From Leptotrichia buccalis C-1013-b (GTDB taxonomy: Bacteria > Fusobacteriota > Fusobacteriia > Fusobacteriales > Leptotrichiaceae): 64,000 bases of DNA. The position numbers and the translations under genes were made by a program. This document shows positions 43,077-51,435 of this stretch, in pieces (position 1 is the first letter of the stretch; every line of letters begins with the position of its first letter). The notes below the pieces were generated by a model. That model saw only the letters and a list, made by a program, of their open reading frames with translations, searched no databases and had not been told where the DNA came from. The stretch spans positions 1,364,001 to 1,428,000 of the forward strand of contig NC_013192.1 in assembly GCF_000023905.1 (NCBI RefSeq), given 5' to 3'.

Positions 43077-43904
43077 ATGGTAAATTTAGTATGTGAAGCA
43101 ATTCTTCCAGATTGTCCAATGAAAGATGTGGAAGAAATTGAGAAAAGTATAGTGACAACTTATAAAAAAAGTATATGGTCAAAATTTTTAAAGGCAATTA
43201 ATGATTTTGATATGATACAGGATGGAGATAAAATAGCGATTGGAGTTTCTGGTGGAAAGGATAGCTTACTTTTGGTGAAGTTGTTTCAGGAATTGAAGAA
43301 AGATAGACGAAAAAATTTTGACTTTAAAGCAGTTAGCTTAAATCCTGGTTTTAGAAATTCTGATTTGGATAATTTTAAAAATAATTTGGATAAATTAAAT
43401 ATTGACTGTGAGATTATTGATACAAATATTTGGGAGATTGCGAATGAAAAGGCAAAAGACTATCCATGCTTTTTATGTGCTAAAATGCGACGTGGAATTT
43501 TGTACACGCAAGTGGAGGAACTGGGATTTAATAAATTAACGCTGGGACATCATTTTGACGATGTAATTGAAACAACTTTGATAAATATGTTTTATGCTGG
43601 TACAATGAAAACAATGACCCCAAAAGTTCCTTCAACTTCTGGAAAACTGGAATTAATCCGTCCACTAATTTATGTAAAAGAAGCTGATATAATTGATTAC
43701 ACAAAAACAAATGGAATACGTGCAATGAACTGCGGATGTACAATCGAAGCTGGAAAAACTTCGAGCAAACGTAAAGAAGTAAAAGACTTGCTTGCTGCAC
43801 TTGAGGAAAAAAATCCTGGAATTAAACAAAGTGTGTTTAATTCGATGAAAAATATAAATTTGGATTATGTGTTTGGGTATACAGGTGGCAAAGAAGTTAA
43901 ATAA
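43077..43904 (+). CDS. TtcA-like tRNA thiolation ATPase 2
   Basis: 275 residues; paralogue of the gene at 18285. PP-loop IGVSGGKDSLLLVKLFQEL, cluster cysteines CFLCAKMRRGI and NCGCTIEAGKTSSK, and LGHHFDDVIETTLINMFY are all kept, so it should be active. It lacks the N-terminal extension of copy 1. One copy may thiolate C32 of tRNA and the other another position; this is inference. First gene of the MITE-bracketed module, followed by its own terminator. Confidence 0.82.
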   Translation: MVNLVCEAILPDCPMKDVEEIEKSIVTTYKKSIWSKFLKAINDFDMIQDGDKIAIGVSGGKDSLLLVKLFQELKKDRRKNFDFKAVSLNPGFRNSDLDNFKNNLDKLNIDCEIIDTNIWEIANEKAKDYPCFLCAKMRRGILYTQVEELGFNKLTLGHHFDDVIETTLINMFYAGTMKTMTPKVPSTSGKLELIRPLIYVKEADIIDYTKTNGIRAMNCGCTIEAGKTSSKRKEVKDLLAALEEKNPGIKQSVFNSMKNINLDYVFGYTGGKEVK

Positions 43905-43909
43905 ATGCT

Positions 43910-43935
43910 AGAGTAGTCAATGACTGCTCTTTTTA
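43910..43935 (+). terminator. Rho-independent terminator after the second ttcA-like gene
   Basis: AGAGTAGTC, 3-nt loop, GACTGCTCT (9 bp including one wobble) followed by TTTTT. Confidence 0.8.
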
Positions 43936-43971
43936 TATATATGATTTTTTAAGTAACAGGTAAAAATTCGG

Positions 43972-44000
43972 TTGTATATATGGAAATAATAGAGTATAAT
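43972..44000 (+). promoter_or_regulatory. Promoter of the trehalose-6-phosphate hydrolase gene
   Basis: TTGTAT, 17-nt spacer and perfect TATAAT, 46 nt before the ATG. Confidence 0.6.
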
Positions 44001-44046
44001 TATAAAAGAAGTTGTAAAATAAATAAAAGTTTAGGAGCGATGGATT

Positions 44047-45741
44047 ATGAAAAAAATTTTTGAACCAAAATGGTGGCATAAATCAGTGGTTTATCAAATT
44101 TATCCAAAAAGCTTTAATGATACGACAGGAAGTGGAGAAGGAGATATAAAGGGAATTATTGAGAAATTGGATTATTTGAAGGAACTTGGAATAGAAGTAA
44201 TTTGGATTACTCCGATGTATAAATCTCCGCAAAATGACAATGGATATGATATAAGCGACTATTATGATATTGATCCTAATTACGGAACAATGGCGGATTT
44301 TGAAAAAATGTTATCTGAATCACATAAAAGAGGGTTAAAAATAGTAATGGATATTGTTGTGAATCATTCTTCCACTGAAAATGAGTGGTTTAAAAAATCT
44401 GAAGCTGGAGATCCTGAATATAAAGATTTTTATATTTGGAAAGATGCAGTTGATGGGAAGGAGCCTACAAACTGGGAGTCAAAATTTGGAGGGAATGCCT
44501 GGAAATATTCGGAAAAGAGAGGGCAATACTATTTACATTTGTTTGATGTGACGCAAGCTGACTTGAACTGGGAAAATGAAAATGTGAGAAAAAAAGTTTA
44601 TGAAATGATAAAATTCTGGCTGAATAAAGGTGTTGACGGATTTAGGCTAGATGTCATCAATCTTATATCAAAAGATCAGAGATTTTTGAGTGACGACGGG
44701 ACTGATACGAGATTTGTCCCTGATGGAAGAAGATTTTATACAGATGGACCTAGAATCCATGAATTTTTGAAGGAAATGAACAGAGAAGCCTTTGGAGGAG
44801 GAGAACTTATCACAGTTGGAGAAATGTCTTCTACAAGCCTTGAAAACTGTATTAAATATTCAAATCCTGATGAAAAGGAATTATCAATGGCATTTTCGTT
44901 CCATCATTTGAAAGTTGACTATCCAAATGGAGAAAAATGGGTAAAAGCTCCGTTTGACTTTGTACAATTAAAAAAAATATTCTCTAAATGGCAAATTGGA
45001 ATGTATGAAGGGAACGGATGGAATGCGACTTTCTGGAACAACCACGACCAGCCAAGAGCTTTGTCAAGATTTGGAAATGACAAGGAATATCATAATGAAT
45101 CAGCTAAAATGCTTGCCACAGTTCTTCATGGACTGCAGGGGACACCTTACATTTATCAGGGAGAAGAATTTGGAATGACAAATCCGTATTTTGATAATAT
45201 CAGTAAATATCGTGATGTTGAATCAACTAATAATTATAAAATTTTGTTGGATAAAGGATATTCTGAAGAAGAAGCTATTGAAATTTTAATGCAAAAATCT
45301 AGGGATAATTCCAGAACACCTGTTCAATGGGATGATTCTGAAAATGCAGGATTTACAACTGGAACTCCTTGGATTGGAATACCTGAAAATTATAAAAAAA
45401 TCAATGCTGAAGCAGCTTTAAAAGATAAAAACTCGGTATTTCATCATTATAAAAAATTAATTGATTTAAGAAGAAATGAAGAATTAATGATAACAGGAAG
45501 ATATGAAGATATTGATTTGGAAAACAAAAATGTTTATGCATACAAACGTGTTGGAGAAAATGGGGAATTAGTTGTAATCAGTAATTTCTATGAACCTGAA
45601 GTGGAATTTGAGCTGGAAGGAAACAGAGTTATAGGACTGGAAAATGCTCAAGTTTTATTATCAAACTATGAAACAGCTCCTGAAATTCGAGATGGAAAAA
45701 TTATTTTGAAACCTTATGAATCAATTATTTTTAAAAAATAA
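44047..45741 (+). CDS. treC: Trehalose-6-phosphate hydrolase (GH13)
   Basis: Splits trehalose-6-phosphate, made by a trehalose PTS, into glucose and glucose-6-phosphate. GH13 regions: DIVVNHSSTENEWF, GFRLDVINLISK (nucleophile Asp), TVGEMSSTS (acid Glu) and WNNHDQPRALSRFG. The stretches FSFHHLKVDYPNGEKW, WQIGMYEGNGWNATFW and SRDNSRTPVQWDDSENAGF are those of TreA/TreC rather than oligo-1,6-glucosidase. 564 residues, complete, with the C-terminal beta domain ending in YESIIFKK. No treB or treR is adjacent, so the gene is separated from the usual operon. MalL-type activity is the alternative. Confidence 0.88.
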   Translation: MKKIFEPKWWHKSVVYQIYPKSFNDTTGSGEGDIKGIIEKLDYLKELGIEVIWITPMYKSPQNDNGYDISDYYDIDPNYGTMADFEKMLSESHKRGLKIVMDIVVNHSSTENEWFKKSEAGDPEYKDFYIWKDAVDGKEPTNWESKFGGNAWKYSEKRGQYYLHLFDVTQADLNWENENVRKKVYEMIKFWLNKGVDGFRLDVINLISKDQRFLSDDGTDTRFVPDGRRFYTDGPRIHEFLKEMNREAFGGGELITVGEMSSTSLENCIKYSNPDEKELSMAFSFHHLKVDYPNGEKWVKAPFDFVQLKKIFSKWQIGMYEGNGWNATFWNNHDQPRALSRFGNDKEYHNESAKMLATVLHGLQGTPYIYQGEEFGMTNPYFDNISKYRDVESTNNYKILLDKGYSEEEAIEILMQKSRDNSRTPVQWDDSENAGFTTGTPWIGIPENYKKINAEAALKDKNSVFHHYKKLIDLRRNEELMITGRYEDIDLENKNVYAYKRVGENGELVVISNFYEPEVEFELEGNRVIGLENAQVLLSNYETAPEIRDGKIILKPYESIIFKK

Positions 45742-45772
45742 TGAAAATTATGAATAACAAAAAATAAACTTT

Positions 45773-45814
45773 ACCGTTAAATAGGATTCTCATTTTTGAA
45801 ACTTATTTGGCGGT
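45773..45814 (+). terminator. Hairpin after treC
   Basis: ACCGTTAAATA pairs with TATTTGGCGGT (11 bp including two wobbles), then a short AT-rich tail; a probable terminator. Confidence 0.5.
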
Positions 45815-45846
45815 ATTTTAAATAAAAAATGAAGAAGGAAATTAAA

Positions 45847-46617
45847 ATGAAGACAGAAATTATATGTGTTGGAACAGAATTATTAGTTGGAGATATTGTA
45901 AATACGAACGCACAGTATATTTCAGCAAAGCTCACAAATATTGGAATTGATTTGTATTATCAGACTACGGTTGGAGATAATTACGGACGGCTTATGGAGT
46001 GTCTGAAAAATGCTTTTAAAAGAGTGGATTTGGTGATTACTACTGGGGGACTTGGGCCTACAGTTGATGATATTACAAAAGAAGTTGTGGCTGATTATTT
46101 TGGGGAAGAGCTGGAAATGATTGAGCGGTATTATGATTTGATTGTGAAAAAATATAATGCGAGAGGCTTTGGGGAAGTGGCTTCTGGTGGAAAAAAGGAA
46201 GCATCTATTTTAAAAAATTCAAAATTACTGGAAAATGAAGTTGGGCTTGCACCAGGATTTTTTTATGAAAAGGATAATAAAAAAATAATAGTATTGCCAG
46301 GACCTCCAAGAGAAATGACGTGGATGGTGGATAATCAAGTTTTACCATTTTTAAAGCAATATTCAAATGATATTTTGCTAATGAAAACTCTTGAAATAAA
46401 AGGAGTTCCAGAAGGGAAAATTGACGATAGACTAAAAGATTATTTTGAAATGTCTAATCCAACTGTTGCTCCTTATGCAAAGGAAGGCTGTGTTCACGTA
46501 AGAATTGCAATGAAAGGCGATAGAGGGAGTACAGATTATCTGATTGCTGAAATTGATAAAATTGCGAGTGAAATTATTGAAATTTATCCGCAAGCAGTGG
46601 AAATTAAGGAAGATTAG
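45847..46617 (+). CDS. CinA N-domain (MoaB/Mog-like) protein without the amidase half
   Basis: About 256 residues from ATG 45847, which follows AAGGA by 7 nt (an ATG at 45829 has no site). Visible are IICVGTELLVGDIVNTNAQY, TTGGLGPTVDDITKE and IIVLPGPPREMTWM, typical of the CinA N-terminal COG1058 domain (ADP-ribose pyrophosphatase type in some bacteria). Full CinA proteins have about 410 residues with a C-terminal nicotinamide-nucleotide amidase; here translation stops cleanly after KED and no remnant of the amidase follows. It is 33 bp from the FtsZ-like gene, probably in an operon. Confidence 0.87.
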   Translation: MKTEIICVGTELLVGDIVNTNAQYISAKLTNIGIDLYYQTTVGDNYGRLMECLKNAFKRVDLVITTGGLGPTVDDITKEVVADYFGEELEMIERYYDLIVKKYNARGFGEVASGGKKEASILKNSKLLENEVGLAPGFFYEKDNKKIIVLPGPPREMTWMVDNQVLPFLKQYSNDILLMKTLEIKGVPEGKIDDRLKDYFEMSNPTVAPYAKEGCVHVRIAMKGDRGSTDYLIAEIDKIASEIIEIYPQAVEIKED

Positions 46618-46650
46618 TTACAAAAATTTAAAAAATAAAGGAGAAAAAAT

Positions 46651-47457
46651 ATGGATAATGCTGTAATAAAAGTCGTCGGTATTGGTACAGCGGGAAATGA
46701 GGTTTTGAATAAAATTGCCCACAGAAAAATTTCAGGGGTTGAGATTGCGAGAATTGATACAAATCAGGAAAATTTCAATAAAGAAGTTGAAGTTGTATTA
46801 CAAAATTCAGATTTAGTGTTTATTTTGATGGAAATGTCGGAAAAGAAGAATAACGAGATTACCGGTATTGTTGCACAAACTGCAAAAACGAAGGGAATAT
46901 TGACAATAACTGTAGCTGTTACATCAGTTAATTCAAATGGAGAAACTGAAGAAATTGAAAAATTGAAAGAAGTTTCTGACACAGTTATAGTTTTACCACT
47001 TAAAAAATTAGCTGAAGCAGATCCTAGTACAACTTTTGACAAAATATTTGAGAAAAGAGATGAAAGTTTTATAAAAAATGTAGAGTTTATTGCAAATGTG
47101 ATAAATAAACAAGGGGTAGTAAATCTTGATCTTGATGATGTAAAAAAAATGTTAAAAGATTCCAAAACTGCTGTAACGGTATTTGGTAAAGGTGAGGGGC
47201 AGGATAGGATAAAACTTATTTTAGAACAACTATCAAATTATCCTTTTTCGAAAAATCTTTCTAAAAAAGCTAGAAAAATAATGATAAATATTGTGGGTGG
47301 AGCGGATATTGGATTGCAGGAAATACAGGAAATAGTTCAGAAAACATTTCAAAAATTCGGAAGTGATAAAACAGGTGTATTATGGGGATATAATATGAAT
47401 CCTGAAGTTGAAGAAGAAATTGAAGTGGGCATATTAATGACAGACTTCTCTGATTAA
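46651..47457 (+). CDS. FtsZ-derived protein lacking the GTP-binding signature
   Basis: 268 residues aligning by eye with FtsZ throughout: IKVVGIGTAGNEVLNKI (T1 loop), GVEIARIDTNQENF, ILTITVAVT, VIVLPLKKLAE, VVNLDLDDVKKMLKD (T7 loop, keeping NxDxxD), GKGEGQDRI, INIVGGADIGLQEIQEI and a final EIEVGILMTDF. The tubulin/FtsZ signature GGGTGTG is absent: MEMSEKKNNEI stands in its place, and roughly 40 residues around T2-T4 are missing. The C-terminal tail that binds FtsA is also missing. It probably does not bind GTP as FtsZ does. A divergent scaffold or FtsZ-filament regulator is inference. It has a clear AAAGGAG site. Confidence 0.8.
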   Translation: MDNAVIKVVGIGTAGNEVLNKIAHRKISGVEIARIDTNQENFNKEVEVVLQNSDLVFILMEMSEKKNNEITGIVAQTAKTKGILTITVAVTSVNSNGETEEIEKLKEVSDTVIVLPLKKLAEADPSTTFDKIFEKRDESFIKNVEFIANVINKQGVVNLDLDDVKKMLKDSKTAVTVFGKGEGQDRIKLILEQLSNYPFSKNLSKKARKIMINIVGGADIGLQEIQEIVQKTFQKFGSDKTGVLWGYNMNPEVEEEIEVGILMTDFSD

Positions 47458-47471
47458 GATAATCTAAAAGG

Positions 47472-47621
47472 GTCCCAAATACAATAAAAGAATTAAAGTC
47501 GGAAACTGAAATAGTTTATACAAAAAGATTTGAAAAAATAAACAAGGAAATTTAAAAATTTCAAAAGAAAATTAAACAGTTAAAAACTGAAAAAAGAGGA
47601 AGAAAATTATTATTATTATAA
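47472..47621 (+). pseudogene. Possible decayed coding fragment
   Basis: A Lys/Glu-rich frame (PNTIKELKSETEIVYTKRFE, then one internal stop, then KFQKKIKQLKTEKRGRKLL) fills the gap between the FtsZ-like gene and MITE copy 2. It looks like the coiled remains of a gene but has no start or recognisable family; low-complexity AT-rich DNA could mimic this. Confidence 0.25.
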
Positions 47622-47777
47622 TAGGGCGTGTCTAAAAACTCTCAAAATCATGAATCTTTAACAAATCTTTTCAGAATCAGAAATATATAAATACTGATTT
47701 TATCGTGATTTGTACAATTTATGAAATCAAAAAAACATTAAAAATAACATAGATTCTGAGCTTTCAGACACAGCCTA
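47622..47777. mobile_element. MITE copy 2 (about 152 bp)
   Basis: Flanked by TA, with inverted ends GGGCGTGTCTAAAAACTC and, read inward from the right, GGCTGTGTCTGAAAGCTC. Over its whole length it matches the reverse complement of copy 1 (for example the shared block CTGATTTTATCGTGATTTGT). The two copies face each other around the 43.08-47.46 kb genes. Confidence 0.85.
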
Positions 47778-47805
47778 TTAAAAAAATTCTATTCTTCTGA
47801 ATTAA

Positions 47806-48093
47806 TTACCGAATGTAGTCAAAAGTTTCCAAAGTCAAATTTCTGTTCCCATTTCCATAGAAATATACTTTAAATATTGTTCCTTTTGAGAATTTATAAT
47901 AAGTCTGGTCAACAAGTCCTGTAAAATTAAATGTTTTTCCTGACTGAAGGCTAATGCAGTTTGCGAATCTTTTACCATCTTTTGTTGTACCTTTTGAAGT
48001 TACACGACATTTTTCTACTGTTCTTAAAGTTTTTTGTGCTGCAAAATTATAGACATTTCCTAATATTAAAAATGTAAAAATAATTTTTTTCAT
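47806..48093 (-). CDS. Small secreted protein (95 aa)
   Basis: Signal peptide MKKIIFTFLILGNVYNFAAQ, then about 75 residues with two cysteines (VEKCRVTSKG and FANCISLQS) that could form a disulfide. The pattern KRFANCISLQSGKTFNF suggests a small beta-rich fold. I do not recognise a family. Last gene of the minus-strand accessory island. Confidence 0.65.
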   Translation of the reverse strand: MKKIIFTFLILGNVYNFAAQKTLRTVEKCRVTSKGTTKDGKRFANCISLQSGKTFNFTGLVDQTYYKFSKGTIFKVYFYGNGNRNLTLETFDYIR

Positions 48094-48189
48094 AATAAAT
48101 CATCCCCTATTATTATAATCTTTAATCATTCATAAAAATCTATATATATTTCTTTACTTCCATTTCTTTTAATTTTTCAGTTTTTATAT

Positions 48190-48792
48190 TTATCTGATGT
48201 TCCATGATGATGTTACTATTTCCAGTAATTTTGTAATGTTGTTTGGCTTTGCAATTACTGCTACATAATATACTTCATTTTCAGCATCTATAAATATCAT
48301 TGAAGCCTGAAGATTATTATTATTCACTGTTTCAGAAAATATCAGATAAGCCTGATGGCCATTTATACTGTTCTGATATAGTTTCAGGTTTTCTTTTTTT
48401 TGACCCTGATTTACTAGCTCCGCTATCATTTGTGTTGCTGCTTTTCCTGCATTTACTCTTTCTTCAGATGGTACTTTATCCAGGATAATCATTTCATTCT
48501 CATCATTTTTTATTCCAGCACTTGTAGAATTTGTATTATTCTGGATTTCATTCCAGTTTCCCTTTGGATAATTCATAAATCCTACTGTTTCATTTCCAAA
48601 TCTACCGTTATTTGTGTCCTGTATAACATCACTTTTCTGAAAACTGTTATTTTCTGGTACCTGCTGCACAGAACTGTTTTTATTTTCAGAAATTTCATTT
48701 TCAGGATTTTCATTATTTTTCTGATTGTCACTCTTCATGGCACACGATAAAAACATCAATATTGTTAAAAATATAAACAGAACTTTTTTCAT
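48190..48792 (-). CDS. Lipoprotein (200 aa)
   Basis: Lipobox LMFLSCAMKS, then an Asn/Glu/Ser-rich linker and a C-terminal domain (VGFMNYPKGNWNEI, AYLIFSETVNNNNLQASMIF, YYVAVIAKPNNITKLLEIV). The closing part resembles small periplasmic domains that cap with a helix after two strands. Family not identified. It has a strong GGAGG site and follows the 372-residue lipoprotein closely. Confidence 0.7.
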   Translation of the reverse strand: MKKVLFIFLTILMFLSCAMKSDNQKNNENPENEISENKNSSVQQVPENNSFQKSDVIQDTNNGRFGNETVGFMNYPKGNWNEIQNNTNSTSAGIKNDENEMIILDKVPSEERVNAGKAATQMIAELVNQGQKKENLKLYQNSINGHQAYLIFSETVNNNNLQASMIFIDAENEVYYVAVIAKPNNITKLLEIVTSSWNIR

Positions 48793-48830
48793 TTGTAACC
48801 TCCTCTTTTCCCTTTAAAACTCTATATTTA

Positions 48831-49949
48831 TTACCATATTACTCCCAGCCTTTTTGCAAGTTGTACATAATTTGCAGGAGGCATCCAGTATTTAATAATT
48901 TTTTTATTTTTATTGAATACATCCAGTGCTTTTTCTTTTTCGCCTTTTTTCAGATAAACATCTATCATAATTCTGAACAGTTCATTCATCGGATGATTTC
49001 TACTACTTTCATAAACAAAGTCTGGATATTTTTTTGTATCGACATTTTTATATGCTTCAATTCCTTTTTGTGCATAATTTAATATTTCTGAATAATTATC
49101 AGGATAATTATGATAAATAAAATCTGTCATAATACGGTATCCTTCCGGATAATCAGGGAAATTTTCTATTAATTTTTGCGATATTCTTTTAAAATTGATG
49201 TTATCAGGATTTTTTACCGGTGAGTAAAGTATTAGAAGCATTTTATAATCATCAATTTTTGCTGTTTTATTTTTTATTTTTTCCTCTTTTTCACTGATTA
49301 AAAGTTTTCTATCATCATCATTTCCCGGCGTTCTTACAATTTCTCCTATGGTTTTATCCATTCCTTTTATTTTATAGCTGTCAAGTGAAAGAATATTTAT
49401 AAACTCTATATTCTCATCATAAGGAATTTTCCATTTTTTAAGCGGATAGAAGTACTCAAATTTTACAATCATTTCTTTTTCGATATATTTTGTGTCATTT
49501 TTCTTTAATTCATTTTTCAAAAAAGAAGAGATTTCCTGTTCTATTATTTCTAGCTGTGTAGATCTGCTTTTTCCTCTTACCAACGAATTAAAGTCTTTGT
49601 TTTTATAAAATTTAGACATTGTATAGTTTAAATCGGGATATTTTAGTGACACATTTACATAAGCCAGCTTTATGTCCCTTCCGTTTCCATTTTTCTGCTT
49701 TGTTAGTTCAATTTTATTTATTTTATAAGTAAGATATTTATAACTTTCTTGTGAAGTACGCCAGATATTAAACCACATTAAATGATATTCACTAACTTTT
49801 TTTGTATCTTCATTTTTTGCTGCATTGATATAATCTTCAAAAGCCGCTATTACAGCCTTTTTATCATCATTCTCTTCAGCACTTTGGCTAATTCCGCAGC
49901 TTGTTATAAACATAATTGCCAGTAAAATAAATGATATAATTCTTTTCAT
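48831..49949 (-). CDS. Lipoprotein with C-terminal helical repeats (372 aa)
   Basis: Lipobox FITSCGISQS. Residues 30-180 form a domain beginning KKAVIAAFEDYINAAKNEDT, like NTF2/SnoaL-type or lumazine-binding repeats; the C-terminal part (NFPDYPEGYRIMTDFIYHNY, MIDVYLKKGEKEKALDVFNK) reads as TPR-like helices. The same PDYxYGYRVM/PEGYRIM motif occurs in the TPR lipoprotein at 52916, hinting at common ancestry. Function unknown. Confidence 0.7.
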   Translation of the reverse strand: MKRIISFILLAIMFITSCGISQSAEENDDKKAVIAAFEDYINAAKNEDTKKVSEYHLMWFNIWRTSQESYKYLTYKINKIELTKQKNGNGRDIKLAYVNVSLKYPDLNYTMSKFYKNKDFNSLVRGKSRSTQLEIIEQEISSFLKNELKKNDTKYIEKEMIVKFEYFYPLKKWKIPYDENIEFINILSLDSYKIKGMDKTIGEIVRTPGNDDDRKLLISEKEEKIKNKTAKIDDYKMLLILYSPVKNPDNINFKRISQKLIENFPDYPEGYRIMTDFIYHNYPDNYSEILNYAQKGIEAYKNVDTKKYPDFVYESSRNHPMNELFRIMIDVYLKKGEKEKALDVFNKNKKIIKYWMPPANYVQLAKRLGVIW

Positions 49950-50033
49950 GATTCCTCCTGATTTTTCTAATAATAAATTTTCCTGGTTACACTAAAAATG
50001 CTATTTTTTTTAACTTTTTAATCAAAAAATAAA

Positions 50034-50459
50034 CTATTTTTTCATATTTTCTGAAGTAGATGCCATATCTTTGGAAAATGTCATTGAAATTCCTGTATCC
50101 TGATTATACTGCACTTTTCCATTTTTTACAATAATTTCATCTGATTCCTTGCCGTTTCCCACAAGAATGTATCTCCCGTTGCCCTTACTTTGCATGTCAT
50201 AAGTTCCTGCCTTTGTTATACAGTTCCCATTAACTACATTGTTAAGGCTTATATAGGCAATATTTCCTTTTATTTCAAAATAAGAATTTTCAAAACATTC
50301 CTGACCTGCCACCTTTACAGTCTGCCCTTTTGTAGTCAGCGTTTCCACATTATATTTTCCTGAAATACTGCTTTGGGAAGCTTTCCCCTTTGCTTCACAT
50401 CCCATACTCATTAAAATCATTCCTGCCATCATAGCTAGATTTATTTTTTTATTTTTCAT
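50034..50459 (-). CDS. Small lipoprotein, lipocalin/META-like (141 aa)
   Basis: Signal peptide ending LMSMGCEAKG, then a beta-rich domain: ISGKYNVETLTTKGQTVKV, YFEIKGNIAYISLNN and AGTYDMQSKGNGRYILVG. The alternation of strands and two Cys (ECFENS, GNCITK) fits a small META- or lipocalin-like barrel that often binds hydrophobic ligands or acts as a periplasmic inhibitor; this is only by appearance. Confidence 0.65.
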   Translation of the reverse strand: MKNKKINLAMMAGMILMSMGCEAKGKASQSSISGKYNVETLTTKGQTVKVAGQECFENSYFEIKGNIAYISLNNVVNGNCITKAGTYDMQSKGNGRYILVGNGKESDEIIVKNGKVQYNQDTGISMTFSKDMASTSENMKK

Positions 50460-50518
50460 TTTTTCACCTCTGTCTGTATTTAACTATTCAAAATTCCATC
50501 AGCTATTTTCTTATCCTA

Positions 50519-51298
50519 TTAAAATAAATGTATATGTGCTTTACTTCCATATAGTAAAACGAATGTCATAATTGGCATAAAAGGTATAAAAAGAAGCATA
50601 CTCTGCATTATCTTCATTTTAAAAAGCCTAAATTTTACTTTTGGAATCTGCTTTTTCTGAATTATGTCTATCATGTTGTCCACAATTTCTGAGATTCTGC
50701 TATTTTCTATCATTATATCTGTTTGCGAAGATCCTCCTTTTAAGTTTTTCTCAGGCACAAAACAGATTTCCTTTTTTCCATCAAGAAGATAGATGTGAGA
50801 TTTATATCTGATTATTCGAGTGCCAAATAGAGGAAATAACTCAGTACCCCAGTTATAGCCTTTAATATCTAGTAATTTTCCATTTAAATAAAAATCTTCA
50901 TTTATTATTTCAAGTGTATCTTTTGTTTTTTCTTTTGGATAATAATATTTGTTCCCATATGTTATACTTATTACAGCACAGCTAAGTAAAAGCAGTATTC
51001 CAATTTTTATTCCAGAAAACATTAATATTTCTGTTATGGTAAAGCAGATAATATTTAGAAGAACTGCTTTTTTCAGATTTTCAGACACTTCATAAAATAC
51101 CGTTCCTGTTTCTGTTCTTTCACGGTAAACTGTATCAGCTGATAAAATTCCAAGTTTTATTTCCTCTTTAACCTCATCCTCATACCTTTGAATAATCTTA
51201 TGTAAATTTTTTTTGATTTTTCTATTTTTCATATCAAAAATAATTATTATACCCAAAACTGCAAAATATATTAATGCAAAAACTAAACTATACAGCAT
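50519..51298 (-). CDS. Four-TM island protein, copy 1
   Basis: 259 residues: one N-terminal TM, a charged cytosolic segment with VYRERTETGTVFYEV, two central TMs (residues ~75-115), a soluble domain (LEIINEDFYLNGKLLDIKGY, HIYLLDGKKEICFVPEK) and a C-terminal TM. The layout resembles YcxB-type membrane proteins. About 70 percent of residues match copy 2 at 51436. Between the copies lies a DUF6683-like remnant, so gene pairs were duplicated together. Confidence 0.7.
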   Translation of the reverse strand: MLYSLVFALIYFAVLGIIIIFDMKNRKIKKNLHKIIQRYEDEVKEEIKLGILSADTVYRERTETGTVFYEVSENLKKAVLLNIICFTITEILMFSGIKIGILLLLSCAVISITYGNKYYYPKEKTKDTLEIINEDFYLNGKLLDIKGYNWGTELFPLFGTRIIRYKSHIYLLDGKKEICFVPEKNLKGGSSQTDIMIENSRISEIVDNMIDIIQKKQIPKVKFRLFKMKIMQSMLLFIPFMPIMTFVLLYGSKAHIHLF

Positions 51299-51313
51299 TT
51301 TAGACTCCCTGAA

Positions 51314-51428
51314 TTAATAAGATATTCCTTGCAATGTTATATGAATTCTGTCAGCATCCACTTTTAAAATTGTTTTCAGTACCTGTTTTTACAAAGATAA
51401 TATTGTTATACACCATATATGCTACCAT
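51314..51428 (-). pseudogene. Internally deleted DUF6683-like remnant
   Basis: Minus-strand codons QVLKTILKVDADRIHITLQG, then ISY and stop match the C-terminus of the gene at 52220, and VAYMVYNN just upstream matches its AGAYMAYNN motif; the ~210 bp between these are missing and the frame is lost. It shows that each four-TM gene once had its own DUF6683-like partner upstream. Confidence 0.7.
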
Positions 51429-51435
51429 TATTTTA

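Noticed and set aside
44047-45741. treC as an oligo-1,6-glucosidase (MalL)
   Set aside because: The FSFHHLKVDYPNGEKW and WNATFWNNHDQPR segments match trehalose-6-phosphate hydrolases better.
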